Position numbers and translations under genes: made by a program | DNA from: Spirodela intermedia | Lineage: Eukaryota; Streptophyta; Magnoliopsida; Alismatales; Araceae | NCBI GenBank assembly: GCA_902729315.2 | Contig: LR746268.1 | Coordinates: 6,741,501 to 6,805,500, forward strand | DNA: 64,000 nucleotides | Direction: 5' to 3' | Part shown: piece after piece, positions 53,934-64,000 of the stretch | How the letters are laid out: each line of letters opens with the position of its first letter | Numbering within the stretch: the first letter of the stretch is position 1 | The notes under the pieces: model-generated | What the model saw: the letters and a program-made list of their open reading frames with translations, nothing else | The model's database searches: none | What the model was told of the DNA's origin: nothing

Positions 53934-56106
53934 TGCTTCACGGCTTTCATGATTCCCCAGGATATCTCTCAGTTTAGTTCTTCTTTAGATGGGAGGGACC
54001 TCTGAAGCTCTTCAGAAAAAATTACGACCGCATGTTTTTCCTTTCAAAATGCGCTGATGTTGTGTTGGAACATGAAAAAAAAAATTATTTAGCAGAATTA
54101 TTTGAAGAGAAGTTATTTTTTATATTTTTTTCCTGAAAACTCCCGAAAGTACTCGAATTGGGAATGAGCTTGTGGAACCGTGAATTAATTAATCGATGCA
54201 TATCCAACCTTATATTTGGTTTCCAACTTTATTTTTTCCTCTGATGGGAGGAGTCTGAAGTGCCCCATTTTAATTTCTTTATATTTCCCAAGAAAAAAAA
54301 AACGACTTTCGTTTTTTTCCTTATGAGATGCTTCCTATTTTATTTTTATCGGAATCTGTCCACGGCTGCCTTGAAATGTGGATGTTGATTTAGAACCCGA
54401 ATTTCTTGACCAGCAGATTAATTTGAAGGAATTTATTTTATTTCCATTTTTCTTCTTAAACCCCTTAATCTGCTGGAATTCGGAAGGAGCCCTTGTACAT
54501 GTCTCTAGATTTAATATTCGGCGAAGTGGATTAAACAATGCCTGTGGAATGAAATGATGAACGCCTCTGTTCTCGGCATGCTGATATCATGTCGGGGAAA
54601 TGAGACAAGGCCACGTGCCGGGGTCCTTGCGCGCCCTGGGCCAGCTCCGCTGCGCGTTGACATGGCACCTTTTGTAAAATGGGTAGAAATCTACGAGAAC
54701 CCATTAGTTTCATAGAAAAATATCAAACTATTTATCAGCACCGACTAAACAATTCCAGGAGTTCTCGTCCGTGTCAGTTTCCCTGTCGTAAAAGCCAGGC
54801 GAAAGATAATTGAAAGAGCTTACGCTACTAGTAGATCAGAACAAGTTGCTCTCTCTGCGCCTCCTGTGTATACATATGCAGTCCAAAAAGTACGGCGCAC
54901 TAGAGACAACTGCAAGGGAGATGCCATGCCGCACGATACCCAGCACGGGGGGTGACCAACGTGATCTGCGCCTGTTTACTCCGGTCTTGCCCTTCTGGCG
55001 TGAATACCTGGATACTCTTAACTCCCGTCGATGACGATATTTACGTTCTCCTTCTACAGTTCCCGTATGTTTTTTCCCTGGTTTCTAGCTAGCTAGAGAG
55101 TGAGAGTGAGAATGAGAGAGATAGAGGGGTTGGATGGGTGGGAATTGTGATGATTGCCATGGGGCCGGACGGGAAAGCTCCCAGAGAGGGCAAGGGCTAG
55201 TGGGTGGTCCTGCGGCGATGGTGGACCTGCCGGTGGGGGAGGGTGGGGGAGGGTGGGGGAGGGGAAATGCGGAAATAATTTCCCTCGTTTATGATAAAAA
55301 AATAGCCCCTTTCCAGACCCGTCGCTGCCATTTGATTGCCCTGTTTCTCGGGCTCAATGAAATCTCGGTCCTCAGGCCTCCTTCGCCCTTCCTGCGACTT
55401 GAGGGGATCAATCAGTTTCACCGGGTCGTCGGCCTTCCCCGGCTGGGGGGGGTGGGGGGAGCGGACAGGGTAAAGAAAGGTCACTTCCCCCCTGCTCTTT
55501 CATTCCCCCCTTCGGAGATCCTCCCGCCGCCGCCGCCTGCGGCGACGGTGGCGGCGCTCTCTTGCTCGTTTTCTGCCGATTCACGTGCTTCTTCTCTTTC
55601 CGCTTCTGGTTCTTCTGTTTTCTCCTCCGCCCCCGGATTTTTATTTGTTTTTTGTTTTATTTATTCCACATCGCCGCAGCTCCCCAATCGTGTCCCCGAC
55701 TTTATGATTCATCCCCTCGTTCCCGGCGATCTCCTTATCTCGTTGATTGGTTCCGATTTCTTCTTCGTCGCTCTCTCTCTCCCTCTCGTTCTCTATCTAT
55801 TTGGCAGATCATCTGTAGATACCCTGGTTTTCCCTTCTTGATTCCTGTGGTCGAATCGTTATTTTCTTCAGAGCTTCTCCGGCGGCGGAAAGTCCCCCTT
55901 CGATCTCGGCGGGCCAGATTTCAGCCTCCCGTTGTCTGATCGTCGAAGAAATGCGGAACAGACGGAATAGAATTTCACGAGGAAGATCGAGGCATGCTGT
56001 TTGCCGAGCGGCAGGTTCTTAATTTTGGGGGCCAAACTGTCGGAGTCGTCGAATCCGAGCGATTTCCCCTATCGTGGATCGCCGATCTATTTTCTGTGCA
56101 CGTCGG
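53934..56106. promoter_or_regulatory. Spacer and long GC/CT-rich leader of SKIP35
   Basis: The first kilobase after DEG14 is AT-rich 3' flank with no gene. From about 55130 the sequence becomes GC-rich with G runs (three GGTGGGGGAG-type units at 55228-55265 and a G run near 55442-55459), then CT-rich sequence up to the SKIP35 start; this is probably promoter and 5' UTR. A 235-codon open frame over 55134-55841 looks like translated leader, not a protein. Confidence 0.5.
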
Positions 56107-58575
56107 ATGGAGGATACGACGATGATCGTCGGAAAGAGCGATGACGAGGTCATGGTGAAGGAATCTCCGTTCGACGATCCCCCATCCTGCGTGGGGATGG
56201 AAACGGATGAGTGTGAAGGTGCAGAAAACCCTAGCGGCAGCGACGATCTTCTGAAGCAGCAGGAGGATGGTGAGGGAAGCCGCCATGTCGTCTTGTCGAG
56301 GGATCCGTCCCTTCTCAACAGGGACCTCGAAATCCATGGACGAAGCGGTTGCGACGACAGGAAGATTAGGTCAAGGGCTCTGGCCTCGCCGGACGACTCC
56401 CAGGTCCAGAGAAGAGGCAAGGACAAGCATGTGCAGGAGAGGAAACTCAGCCGGCAGGATCGGATCGAGTTGGGACGCATGTTTCAGGCGGCTGTGAACT
56501 CCCATGACTGGGAGCTCTCAGAGAGCTTGATTCTGCTGGCAGACCCGCAGACTCTCAATGACGCCCTCTGCATCGCCTTGGATTCCATCTGGTTTTTGAC
56601 CACGCGGCAGGAGTTGGACGGCATCACTGGATTGCTCAGGATGATCGTTGCAAGTGGTGCTCAGGATTTCACGAGGGCGGCACTCAGAACGTCTTTTCTT
56701 GCTTCTTGTGTGTCTGCATGCCAGAGCAGCACCATGAGTTTATCAGACACTGTCGCTGTCATGGCACAAAGGTACGGGGACTTAATCGTGCTTGATCCCT
56801 CGTCGATCATCTTTTCCAAGTCTGATTTCCCGTAGAGCAAGTGGAATCAGTTTCTAGACAAAAAAATTCCCGATTTCTGTCGAAAACTGAACGAAAATTG
56901 ATGTTTTCAGAGCATACATACAGAATATGCAATAGATTCTTATCCTCGATCATCTGATTTTCTCGCGCGGAGAGAATGGGATCATCATCTGAAATAAATC
57001 TACTGGATTATTTGTTAAAAACCGACTGCAATCGATGCTTTCAGAACAGTGTGCGGTTGATAATCATCGTCGACCATCTTTTCCGATCTGATTTTGCGTC
57101 GAGTGGAACTGATCCCGAAAAAAATTATCTTGGATTCTTCGGTCGAAGATCGAATGCGATCGACGCTTTTGAATTTAAAACATTGACAGTCGGAAATCTC
57201 CCGGAATGAATTATCGCCGGCCACAGGTTGCACGAACGCCTCCAGGAATGCAACGGCGACGAGATCCTGAAGGCGGAGGCGGGCGCCAAAGTCCAGAAAT
57301 TCACAGAGTGGGCGCTTAAGTGCATCGGCTTCCACTCTCGGAGCCAGGAAGGCGGCAGGGACAAGGTCGGCCGGAGCACCGCCACGGAGCTCCAGCTCCA
57401 GCTTTCAGCCTTCAAGAGGTTCCTGGACCTCGCCGGCAACCAGCTCACCGGGAAGGACTTCACAGAGGCCTTCGACGCCGCCTGCTTCCCACTCACTCTC
57501 TTCTCGAGCTCCTTCGACCCCGGCTGGTCCTCTGGCATCTCCGCCACCGCCATCCAGGGCCTGCTGGGCTTGCTGGTGGAGGGCGGCGCTGACAACGTGA
57601 ACCAGTGCTTCCTCGAAGCTTCCCGCTTCGGCAGCACGGAGCTCGTCCGCATCCTCCTCCAGGTCCGACCCACCTTTTTCCTCTCTGCATCTCATCTCCT
57701 CCACTATTCCATCTTCAATGTTTTCTCAACTTCTTCGTCTTCGTTTTCGTCTTCTTCAGGTGGCGCAGAGGAACAGCTTGGACGTGGACGTGGACCTGGC
57801 CCTGGGGTTTGCGTCGCACTACTGCAAGATCGGGACGATGGAGTGCCTGGTAGAGGAGGGCAACGCGATGGCGTTCCTGGGGCCGCTGATGAGGGCGGCG
57901 GAGAGGGGATGCCTGCAGGTGGTGCAGTGGTTCGTCCACCGAGGTTGCAGGGACATGGAGCTCTGCCTGGCCCTCACAGCGGCCACCTCCAGCAGCCAGT
58001 TGGAGGTCGTCTCCTACCTCCTCCCCCACGTCCCGCAGCAAGTCCTCGCCGCGCTGAGCGTCGAGATCCTCAAGGCCGCCGGCGAGCGTAGCGGCGGCTC
58101 CTTCGCTGGCGTCGGGTTCCTCCTCCGCTCCGACTTCCTCAGGGACCCGGCGGCGACCTACTCCGTCGCCGACGCCATCGCCATGTCCAAGGACGAGGCC
58201 GTGTCGCCGGCGCTAAGGTCGTTCCTACGGGAGCACTGGTCGGAGGCGGCCTTCTCCGAGGGGCGGCGGCGCGGGCAGGAGCACTACCTCAACTTCCTCA
58301 GGATCCTGCTCCGCGGGGGGTCGCCACTGCGCCCGAGGGACCTCCCGGGGACGCTCAGAGCGGCCATCGCGTACCTGCCGCTGTACAGGGAGTGCGCACA
58401 GGCCGGGGGGCGGCTGCTCTCGCAGCGGCTCAGAGGGGAGCTCGCCGACGCCGTAAGGAGGCTCTGCAACCAGCCGGTGGACGAGGGGAGCATCAACTTT
58501 GCAACCAGCCTGGGGAAGGACCTCCTGGAGGTTTTAGAGCATCAGCTCTCCCCATTCATCGGCGGCGGCCATTAA
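56107..58575 (+). CDS. SKIP35: Ankyrin repeat protein SKIP35-like
   Basis: Three exons, 56107-56771, 57227-57662 and 57760-58575, giving 638 residues. Arabidopsis SKIP35 (about 590) was found as a partner of the SKP1-like adaptor ASK1; its biochemical role is not settled. The N-terminal 110 residues are acidic and variable. The conserved part opens RKLSRQDRIELGRMFQAAV, continues through LADPQTLNDALCIALDSIWF, LHERLQECNGDEILKAEAGA and EASRFGSTELVRILLQ, and then ankyrin-like helices such as ASHYCKIGTMECLVEEG and LMRAAERGCLQVVQWFVHRG. It ends LGKDLLEVLEHQLSPF. ATG 56107 is the first start in frame; the few codons before it lack one. Exons 2 and 3 are markedly GC-rich. Both introns are GT-AG, phases 2 and 0. 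Confidence 0.93.
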
Positions 58576-58860
58576 CAGCTTCCCCCGTCTCTTCTCTTCT
58601 CTTCTCTTCTCTTCTTGTGGGCGGTGTATCCAGGAAGATGAGAATTTCCGTCGGTGCCAAGCCATAGCAGCTCCTTTTCTTGCTGGTGTGGCCACAAGTC
58701 TGTGGATAGAATCGTTTCAGATCATGTGCCTACCTGCATCTTAGGCAAGTTTTTAGCTGGCTTTACCTCGACGGGCATCCAACCCTCTGCGGGGAGGAAA
58801 CACGCAACTCCAAGTGTATTGGATTCTACCAGATGGAATATGGTCTGCATCTCTCCCATA

Positions 58861-58897
<37 letters not shown>

Positions 58898-59310
58898 CTC
58901 GTAATATAATCTGTTTGTGCTGGTCGTAGGCCTCGCAGCGGTCTGTTTGAGATTTTCTCCTTTACCTTAATGCGGAAGATCTTGTCGAAGATTTCCTTTA
59001 AGGAATATCCCGGGTAAATGAGACTTTAATTATTACCGGCCGCAGTCAGCATATACATCTGCACTAATGCATATGTATATATATATATATGTATATGTAT
59101 TTTTGTACTTGTTGCCCTGAAATATCCATTCTTTTGCTGGTCATAATAATTATTAATTAATGAATAACACCGCCAGTAAAGTGGGAAAATCTTAGTCTGG
59201 TCAAGTTCCATAAATATCACTTGCGATTTCCTCCGATCCGCATTTAAAGCCGTAGATCAGATTGAACCCTGTTTTTTGACCAACCGAAGAAAATGACTGG
59301 TCGCGAACCT

Positions 59311-59351
<41 letters not shown>

Positions 59352-59625
59352 CGTTAGAACAACAATGATCAAATGTTGCTATTGATCAAAAATCTGTGCA
59401 GACGATATCATTCCTGAACAAAGTCGGTAGGATGCGCAGAAATTTATGTGAGAAGGATCAGGTGATCAGGGCAAGAAAGGGAAAGAGGAGGAGGGGGAAA
59501 CAATCGGCGTTCTTGGCGAAGAGGGATGAACGGGATCGGTAAGATGTGCAGAAATTTAAGTGAGGGTGATCTGGTTGATCAGGGCAAGAACGGGAGAGGG
59601 AGAGGAAGGAGAAGGTGGGAGACAT
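58576..59625. other. Convergent spacer, SKIP35 / ARGOS-like
   Basis: 3' flanks of two convergent genes. CT tracts at 58863-58895 and 59315-59349; a TA tract at 59076-59090. No further gene seen. Confidence 0.6.
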
Positions 59626-60006
59626 TTACAGGTACGGGGAGGCGATATTCCGGATATCGGAAGGCATGAGAGCCAGCGCCAAGAGAACCACCAATATGCC
59701 GATGGGGACCAGCAGCAGGAGCAAAGGCGGCGGCTGCAGCGGGGGCAAGATGAGCGGAAGGATCAGCAGAGAGGCCGTAAGACAGAAGAGCACAAGGAAG
59801 GACTCCGCCGTGAAGTAGCCTGCGGGGACGGCCTTTCCCGGTCTTGGCCGAGGCGGCGGTTGCGTCGCCTTCTTGCTTCCCTGCGCACAGTGCCGCGCCG
59901 CCGCCGCCGCCGTCGTGGCCCTCCTCGCTCTTGCTTCCATGGCGCAAAAGCTCCGGCGGGAGGAGACTATGCAACTCCGCAGGTCCCCTCGGAGCTCAAA
60001 ACTCAT
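59626..60006 (-). CDS. ARGOS/OSR-family organ-size protein
   Basis: A single-exon frame of 126 residues. The conserved OSR domain fills residues about 64-116: two hydrophobic helices, ESFLVLFCLTASLLILPLIL and LLLLLVPIGILVVLLALALM, joined by the proline-rich hinge LPPLQPPP. This arrangement is diagnostic for ARGOS, ARGOS-like and OSR1/2 proteins, small ER/Golgi-membrane proteins that enlarge organs and dampen ethylene signalling. The N-terminal 60 residues are basic, alanine- and proline-rich and not conserved. An inner Met at residue 23 (MEARARR) is a possible alternative start; both give a usual family length. Which member it is cannot be settled from this domain alone. Confidence 0.88.
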   Translation of the reverse strand: MSFELRGDLRSCIVSSRRSFCAMEARARRATTAAAAARHCAQGSKKATQPPPRPRPGKAVPAGYFTAESFLVLFCLTASLLILPLILPPLQPPPLLLLLVPIGILVVLLALALMPSDIRNIASPYL

Positions 60007-60307
60007 CTAAAACAGCCTTCCGGAAGATCCCACCCGCCGCACTGTGCACCCGGGGTCTCCGATGACCTGCAACCGCTCAGCTCCGTCGAGCAGGAAGAGC
60101 GTCCGCCGTCGGCCGGCGAGGCACTCCTAGACGGAGCTCCACTGCATTGGCCATCCACCGAGCCTGAGAACCAGGAGAGAAGGCATCGCCCAAAACTCTC
60201 TCGGATGTGCCGTCGATGTTGAAATGACGGTGCCTTACAAGACAGGCGCAGGGGGAGGGGGCTGCACCTCCTGCTAGTCTGAAAGACAACAAAAAAAAAG
60301 AAACTGG

Positions 60308-60349
<42 letters not shown>

Positions 60350-62255
60350 AGGAAGGGTGGGGGGAGGTCTTATTTCATGGGTGACGGGGGTGGGTCGGAT
60401 GGCGATGAAGAAAAAGAGCAGTCACTGCTGTCGCCGCCGCGACCATGTTCACGGGTCGACGGAGGCTTTCATGGGCAGATTCGCCGCACCCCGGGCGAGG
60501 TGGGCTACCACCTCCCCGCAAGTGGGCTGCGTTAGTGTTGTTCTCCTTTCAAGGTTCTCCTCCCCTGGCCTCAAACTCTCTCTCTCTTCTTTCCTACAAC
60601 TACTGTTGCCGTGGGGTCGCCCTCTTTTTTAGCTGATGTAGACCTCTCTCTCTCTCCCTCCCCCAACACCCTCATGTTTCTCTGTCCGGATCCCCGCTGG
60701 GTAGAAAAAGGGAGAAAATAGCAGAGGGACCTTCGCCCACAACTCTCCTTTCCTCCTTTTGCGCTGTGACAGGAAGACCGATCAGACCCAAGAGCACAGG
60801 TTCCATCTCCACGATGGCGCAAAGGGGTGAGTTGGATTTAGGGCAGAAGATGTCTCCTGGTGGCATCGTTCCTCAACTCGTCGGAGACGGAGGAATCTCC
60901 GTTTCGTTACCTCCTCTGTATCGAAATTACTTGAGCACGCGTGATGTTATTCCCGCATCTTCCATCCGGGAGAGAGAGAGAGAGAGAGAGAGAGAGCTGG
61001 CAATCCATCCAAGTACGCCCTTTTTCGACAATTAATGGAGGAGGAGAACAGGGAGTCAGTCGCTACGGCGGCGGCGCTCGACGGCGACGTCGGGCCGCCG
61101 ATGGGCATTTATGGTGCTGGATATCTTCTGGGTAGGACATTGCTAGCCAGACCCACCCGTCTCCTTCCTCTAACCCCCCCCCCCCTTCCCACGGAAGCGG
61201 ACCCAATTCCGGCGGAGATCCCGTAGATCTCCTATGATCGCTCACTTCAAGTCGTCCTCTCCCCGGACCGAGTCGTACCGTCCTCCTCTGACCAGCCGAC
61301 GACTCGCGAGGTCTCCCCGCCGGCCACGTATGCAATCCCGGCAAGCACAGGGAGACATCCAGCTCCATCAATTCTCGGCCGCAGAGCAGGAGGAAGAAAA
61401 ACGAGAAGAAGACAGACACCTTTTTAAGCGGGTCAGTGACGAGGGCGGTGACGAGGCCTCCCCCTATCCGCTGTCCCTCCGGTAGAGGTGGACGCCTGGC
61501 ATCCAATAAATGACTTTGATACCGATCTTGCTGATTAAGAAGCAATAGGTTTTTTTTTAAGAGGAACATGTGTGAACAGGAATTAATAACAAATTCAGTA
61601 TATTCTTATGTTAAATTTATGTTTAGTAAAATATAAATTACCATGTAATATATTTAGAGGAGATAATGAATGGGCCGACTGGACCTTGTCAAGCCCAGTC
61701 CGGACAAATGCAAGGGCCCAATCCCAACCTGGACCGGCTCAAGTGGAAAATTGGCTGATTCAGACCGAGCCCAAATTTAGTTTCGATTCATCAGCTCGGA
61801 ATATTTCTCAACAAAGTGGGTTAATCTATTTTCTATCTCGTATGCGAGGAGTTGTTAATGGGCTGATAAAGGAAAGTTCGGCCTCGTCTGGCTCTTAAAT
61901 GGGCTGGGCCAAGAAAAATACTCCCAACTTTATATGGATCGGCATGTGGGCTTTCAAAAGCCCAATATGATACGGACTCTCGGTTACACGTTTACTGGTA
62001 ATAGGCTTGTGAAAATAAATATTTATTTGACTTTTGTTTATTTAGATAAATTGACTCACCATGGTTGTGGTCACCGGTTCGGTGGTAGTCACCGCCGGGT
62101 AGAAAACGCGGCTAGGGGCTGAGAGTTGCAGCGCTCACCCTTTGCTGATACGGCCCATTTTTCTGAAGGAAGAGGGCCGGGTTTGGGCATCGAGGAGTCA
62201 CAGGCGCGGGAGAGGCTGCTGCGCCTGGAGACGGCTTCCACGGGAGGTAGCGGAG
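60007..62255. promoter_or_regulatory. Upstream regions of the ARGOS-like gene and of the last gene
   Basis: No gene is supported. GA tracts lie at 60311-60343 and 60969-60994 and a C run at 61177-61187. Open frames here are short or low-complexity. Between 61671 and 61962 GGGCC/GCCCA motifs recur at least eight times (for example AAATGGGCTGGGCC), and GGCCCATTTTTCTG follows at 62151. These resemble site II promoter elements and precede the start codon at 62256. Confidence 0.45.
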
Positions 62256-62977
62256 ATGCTCGAGAACGCCGCCGAGAACGTCAGGCGATACGCTCCTCCA
62301 TCGCAAAGGCAATGTTCCTGTCTGCTCAACGCTCACCTCCTTCCCCTTCACGGCATGGTTCTCCTTTGAATGGCGCGCTTTCTCGTCGCCCGCCCGTTTT
62401 CTCGGGACCGGGAGTATTGGCTCATCTTTCTGCATGCCTGGTTCCTTGATTATCATCGTCGACTTGGTTTGTTAGGGTTTGGTCTTCCTTTCTACCTGGA
62501 TCGCGGATGTTCTTATTTTCGTTTATTCCCTTTCCAATGGCCTACGAATCAAGTGGAAGTTACGCCTCCGCGAGGTTGTCGTTTTTCTGCTGATCCTATT
62601 CACCGATCTGCAGCTGACATACTTTGGGTGACTTTGTTCCAGGAACCGTGCGCTCGGTCGACGAAAATCTGGAGGTGGGTTGCCATGTGCATCCTTCTGT
62701 TCTGATTCATTGTGAGCAGTGTATGTGGATCTCGGCACAATATGTTGCTAAAGGGGGAACTCATTCTGCATGGAAATACTAAACCGCTCTATTTTCTTGT
62801 TTGGCTAGTCTTAATACTTTACTTTATAAAAGCATTACGTGGTCCATTAACCAAAAAATCCTTTTCACCTCTTCCGAGTTTGGGCAGCCTCAGTTGCATA
62901 AGGAAGAGGTTTAGTACATATCCCTATTACTGTTCCCATTCGAAGCTCTCTCTCTCCCCCTCTCCCTCTTCCTCTCC

Positions 62978-63010
<33 letters not shown>

Positions 63011-64000
63011 GCTTTCACTTACTCTCACTTACTCACTCACTCACTCACTCACTCCCGTATTACTGTATGCTATCTTGTGCCATTGAAAATGGAAGTCCGT
63101 GCTTACCAGTTAAATTCTCTAGTCGAAGATCGATGTAGGATGTCATCGATTTATTTCACCTACAGACATGTTATCTATTTAAGAACTTTTTGCTGTATTC
63201 CCTGTATGGAAAGAAACTGGCACATATTCCTCCTGTATGGAATGAAACGCTGTGAATATGACAGAAAGAGTTTTCAGTTAATTTAAAATTTCTGTCTGTT
63301 TTCCATGGCCTCCTGCAGAGGGCATAAATTATAAAAGAGTCCCAAGTTTTTATTATCCTTTATAGTCGCCTTTTATTTTAATCGCTTTGATTTTACATTG
63401 CTATCTTTAATGGGGTGTCTTGTTGGTGTATCATCAGAGTTAGTCGGAAGCACGTGCAGCATGAATTGAATGGCAGGAATTTGCATCGTGTGCCCTGCAT
63501 TTTTTTTAAAAAGCCATCCGCACCTTGTCTTCTTTTTTTTCTGATGAAGTGTCTGGCTACAATCTCTTTGTGGACAGATCGCTTCGAAAAAGTAAATTAT
63601 GCTTCTGGGCACGATGGAAAGAAGAATCAATCTCATTCAAGAAATTTCCTGTCTATAGATCACGGAGAGCTTATCAACAGCAAGTATCAGAGTGAAAACC
63701 CTTATTCTTTGGCAATTCCCGTTGATGGATGCTGTAATAGTGAGGCTGCGCAATTGCTGAGTGAACGTAAGTCTGGTGATTTGCATTGTTCCATGGTTAT
63801 TCCTAGATAGAAAAGTGTGCGAAATTATAAAATCATTTCTTTTAATCCCGTCCAAACCAGTTGAATAGTTTTCAGGGGCTTGCTATCCTACGAATCGTGT
63901 GCCTGGATTCAAGATATTTATCTTTAATCCTTTTCGAATCATTCTAGTTCTTCTACCTGAAGCATTTTCTTCTGTTGATAAGCTTGCCATTTTGGTGGTA
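62256..64000 (+). CDS. Conserved plant protein of unknown function, 5' part
   Basis: Three exons are visible: 62256-62308, 62643-62674 and 63578-63766, the rest lying beyond the window. They join to MLENAAENVRRYAPPSQR, then NRALGRRKSG and DRFEKVNYASGHDGKK, and later GCCNSEAAQLLSER. I recall a small plant-only family with the same RYAPPNQRNRSL..RRKSGDR start and a later SEA.QLLN.RW phrase, without a known function or named domain. The N-terminus is basic and probably disordered. Exon 1 ends at a GC donor; exon 2 has only 32 bases. The last 234 bases of the window are the third intron. What follows 64000 is unknown. Confidence 0.7.

Noticed and set aside
55134-55841. 235-codon open frame upstream of SKIP35
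   Set aside because: Low-complexity Gly, Pro and Ser/Phe-rich translation of a probable promoter and 5' UTR.
57125-57673. 182-codon open frame on minus in SKIP35 exon 2
   Set aside because: Antisense shadow of a GC-rich exon; the plus-strand frame has clear family signatures and splice junctions.
61063-61569. 168-codon open frame on minus
   Set aside because: No family motif, poly-Phe and poly-Arg ends, crosses GC-rich low-complexity sequence.

Overview
This is nuclear DNA from a flowering plant. All the evidence is in the sequence: intron-rich protein-coding genes with plant-only families (NAC, MLO, ARGOS/OSR, SKIP35), very many CT/GA microsatellites around genes, degenerate LTR retrotransposons and a decayed piece of plastid DNA. 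The GC-rich single-exon kelch gene and the GC-rich SKIP35 and ARGOS-like exons next to AT-rich introns suggest a monocot, probably outside the grasses; that placement is inference.

Layout, left to right: a LOV1/NAC035-type NAC factor (+, 3.5-5.1 kb); an F-box/kelch gene (-, 7.5-8.7 kb); an eight-exon GLYR1-type glyoxylate/succinic-semialdehyde reductase (-, 11.2-15.1 kb); a complete 14-exon clade-II (MLO1-like) gene, MLO-A (+, 15.8-19.6 kb); a 13-kb block of nested, decayed retroelements and repeats holding a plastid trnL-trnF fragment (20.7-34.1 kb); an array of six broken copies of the MLO promoter/first exon (34.2-35.5 kb); a second complete MLO gene, MLO-B (+, 35.7-39.5 kb); RIO2 kinase (-, 40.1-46.7 kb); a DEG14/HtrA-type protease (+, 48.3-53.9 kb); SKIP35 (+, 56.1-58.6 kb); an ARGOS/OSR-like organ-size protein (-, 59.6-60.0 kb); and the first three exons of a conserved plant protein of unknown function (+, 62.3 kb to beyond the window end).

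The central story is the MLO locus. A segment of about 5.1 kb carrying MLO plus the last exon of the neighbouring RIO2 was duplicated. The MLO-B/RIO2 tail-to-tail pair is the source arrangement, because MLO-A is followed only by a decayed stump of the RIO2 last exon. Retroelements then separated the copies to 20 kb apart. The two MLO genes are both intact (503 codons each) and diverged over most of their length, but share an almost identical stretch of about 530 bp over exons 10-11 with sharp edges, as expected from gene conversion. Upstream of MLO-B the promoter/exon-1 unit has itself been amplified in tandem, with a later 420-bp dimer duplication.

Three genes appear to need GC-AG introns (RIO2, DEG14-like and the terminal unknown gene). 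I see no operon-like functional grouping; the genes are ordinary independent plant loci. The exon coordinates were built by hand from splice signals, reading phase and recalled family sequence, and all multi-exon models close in frame.
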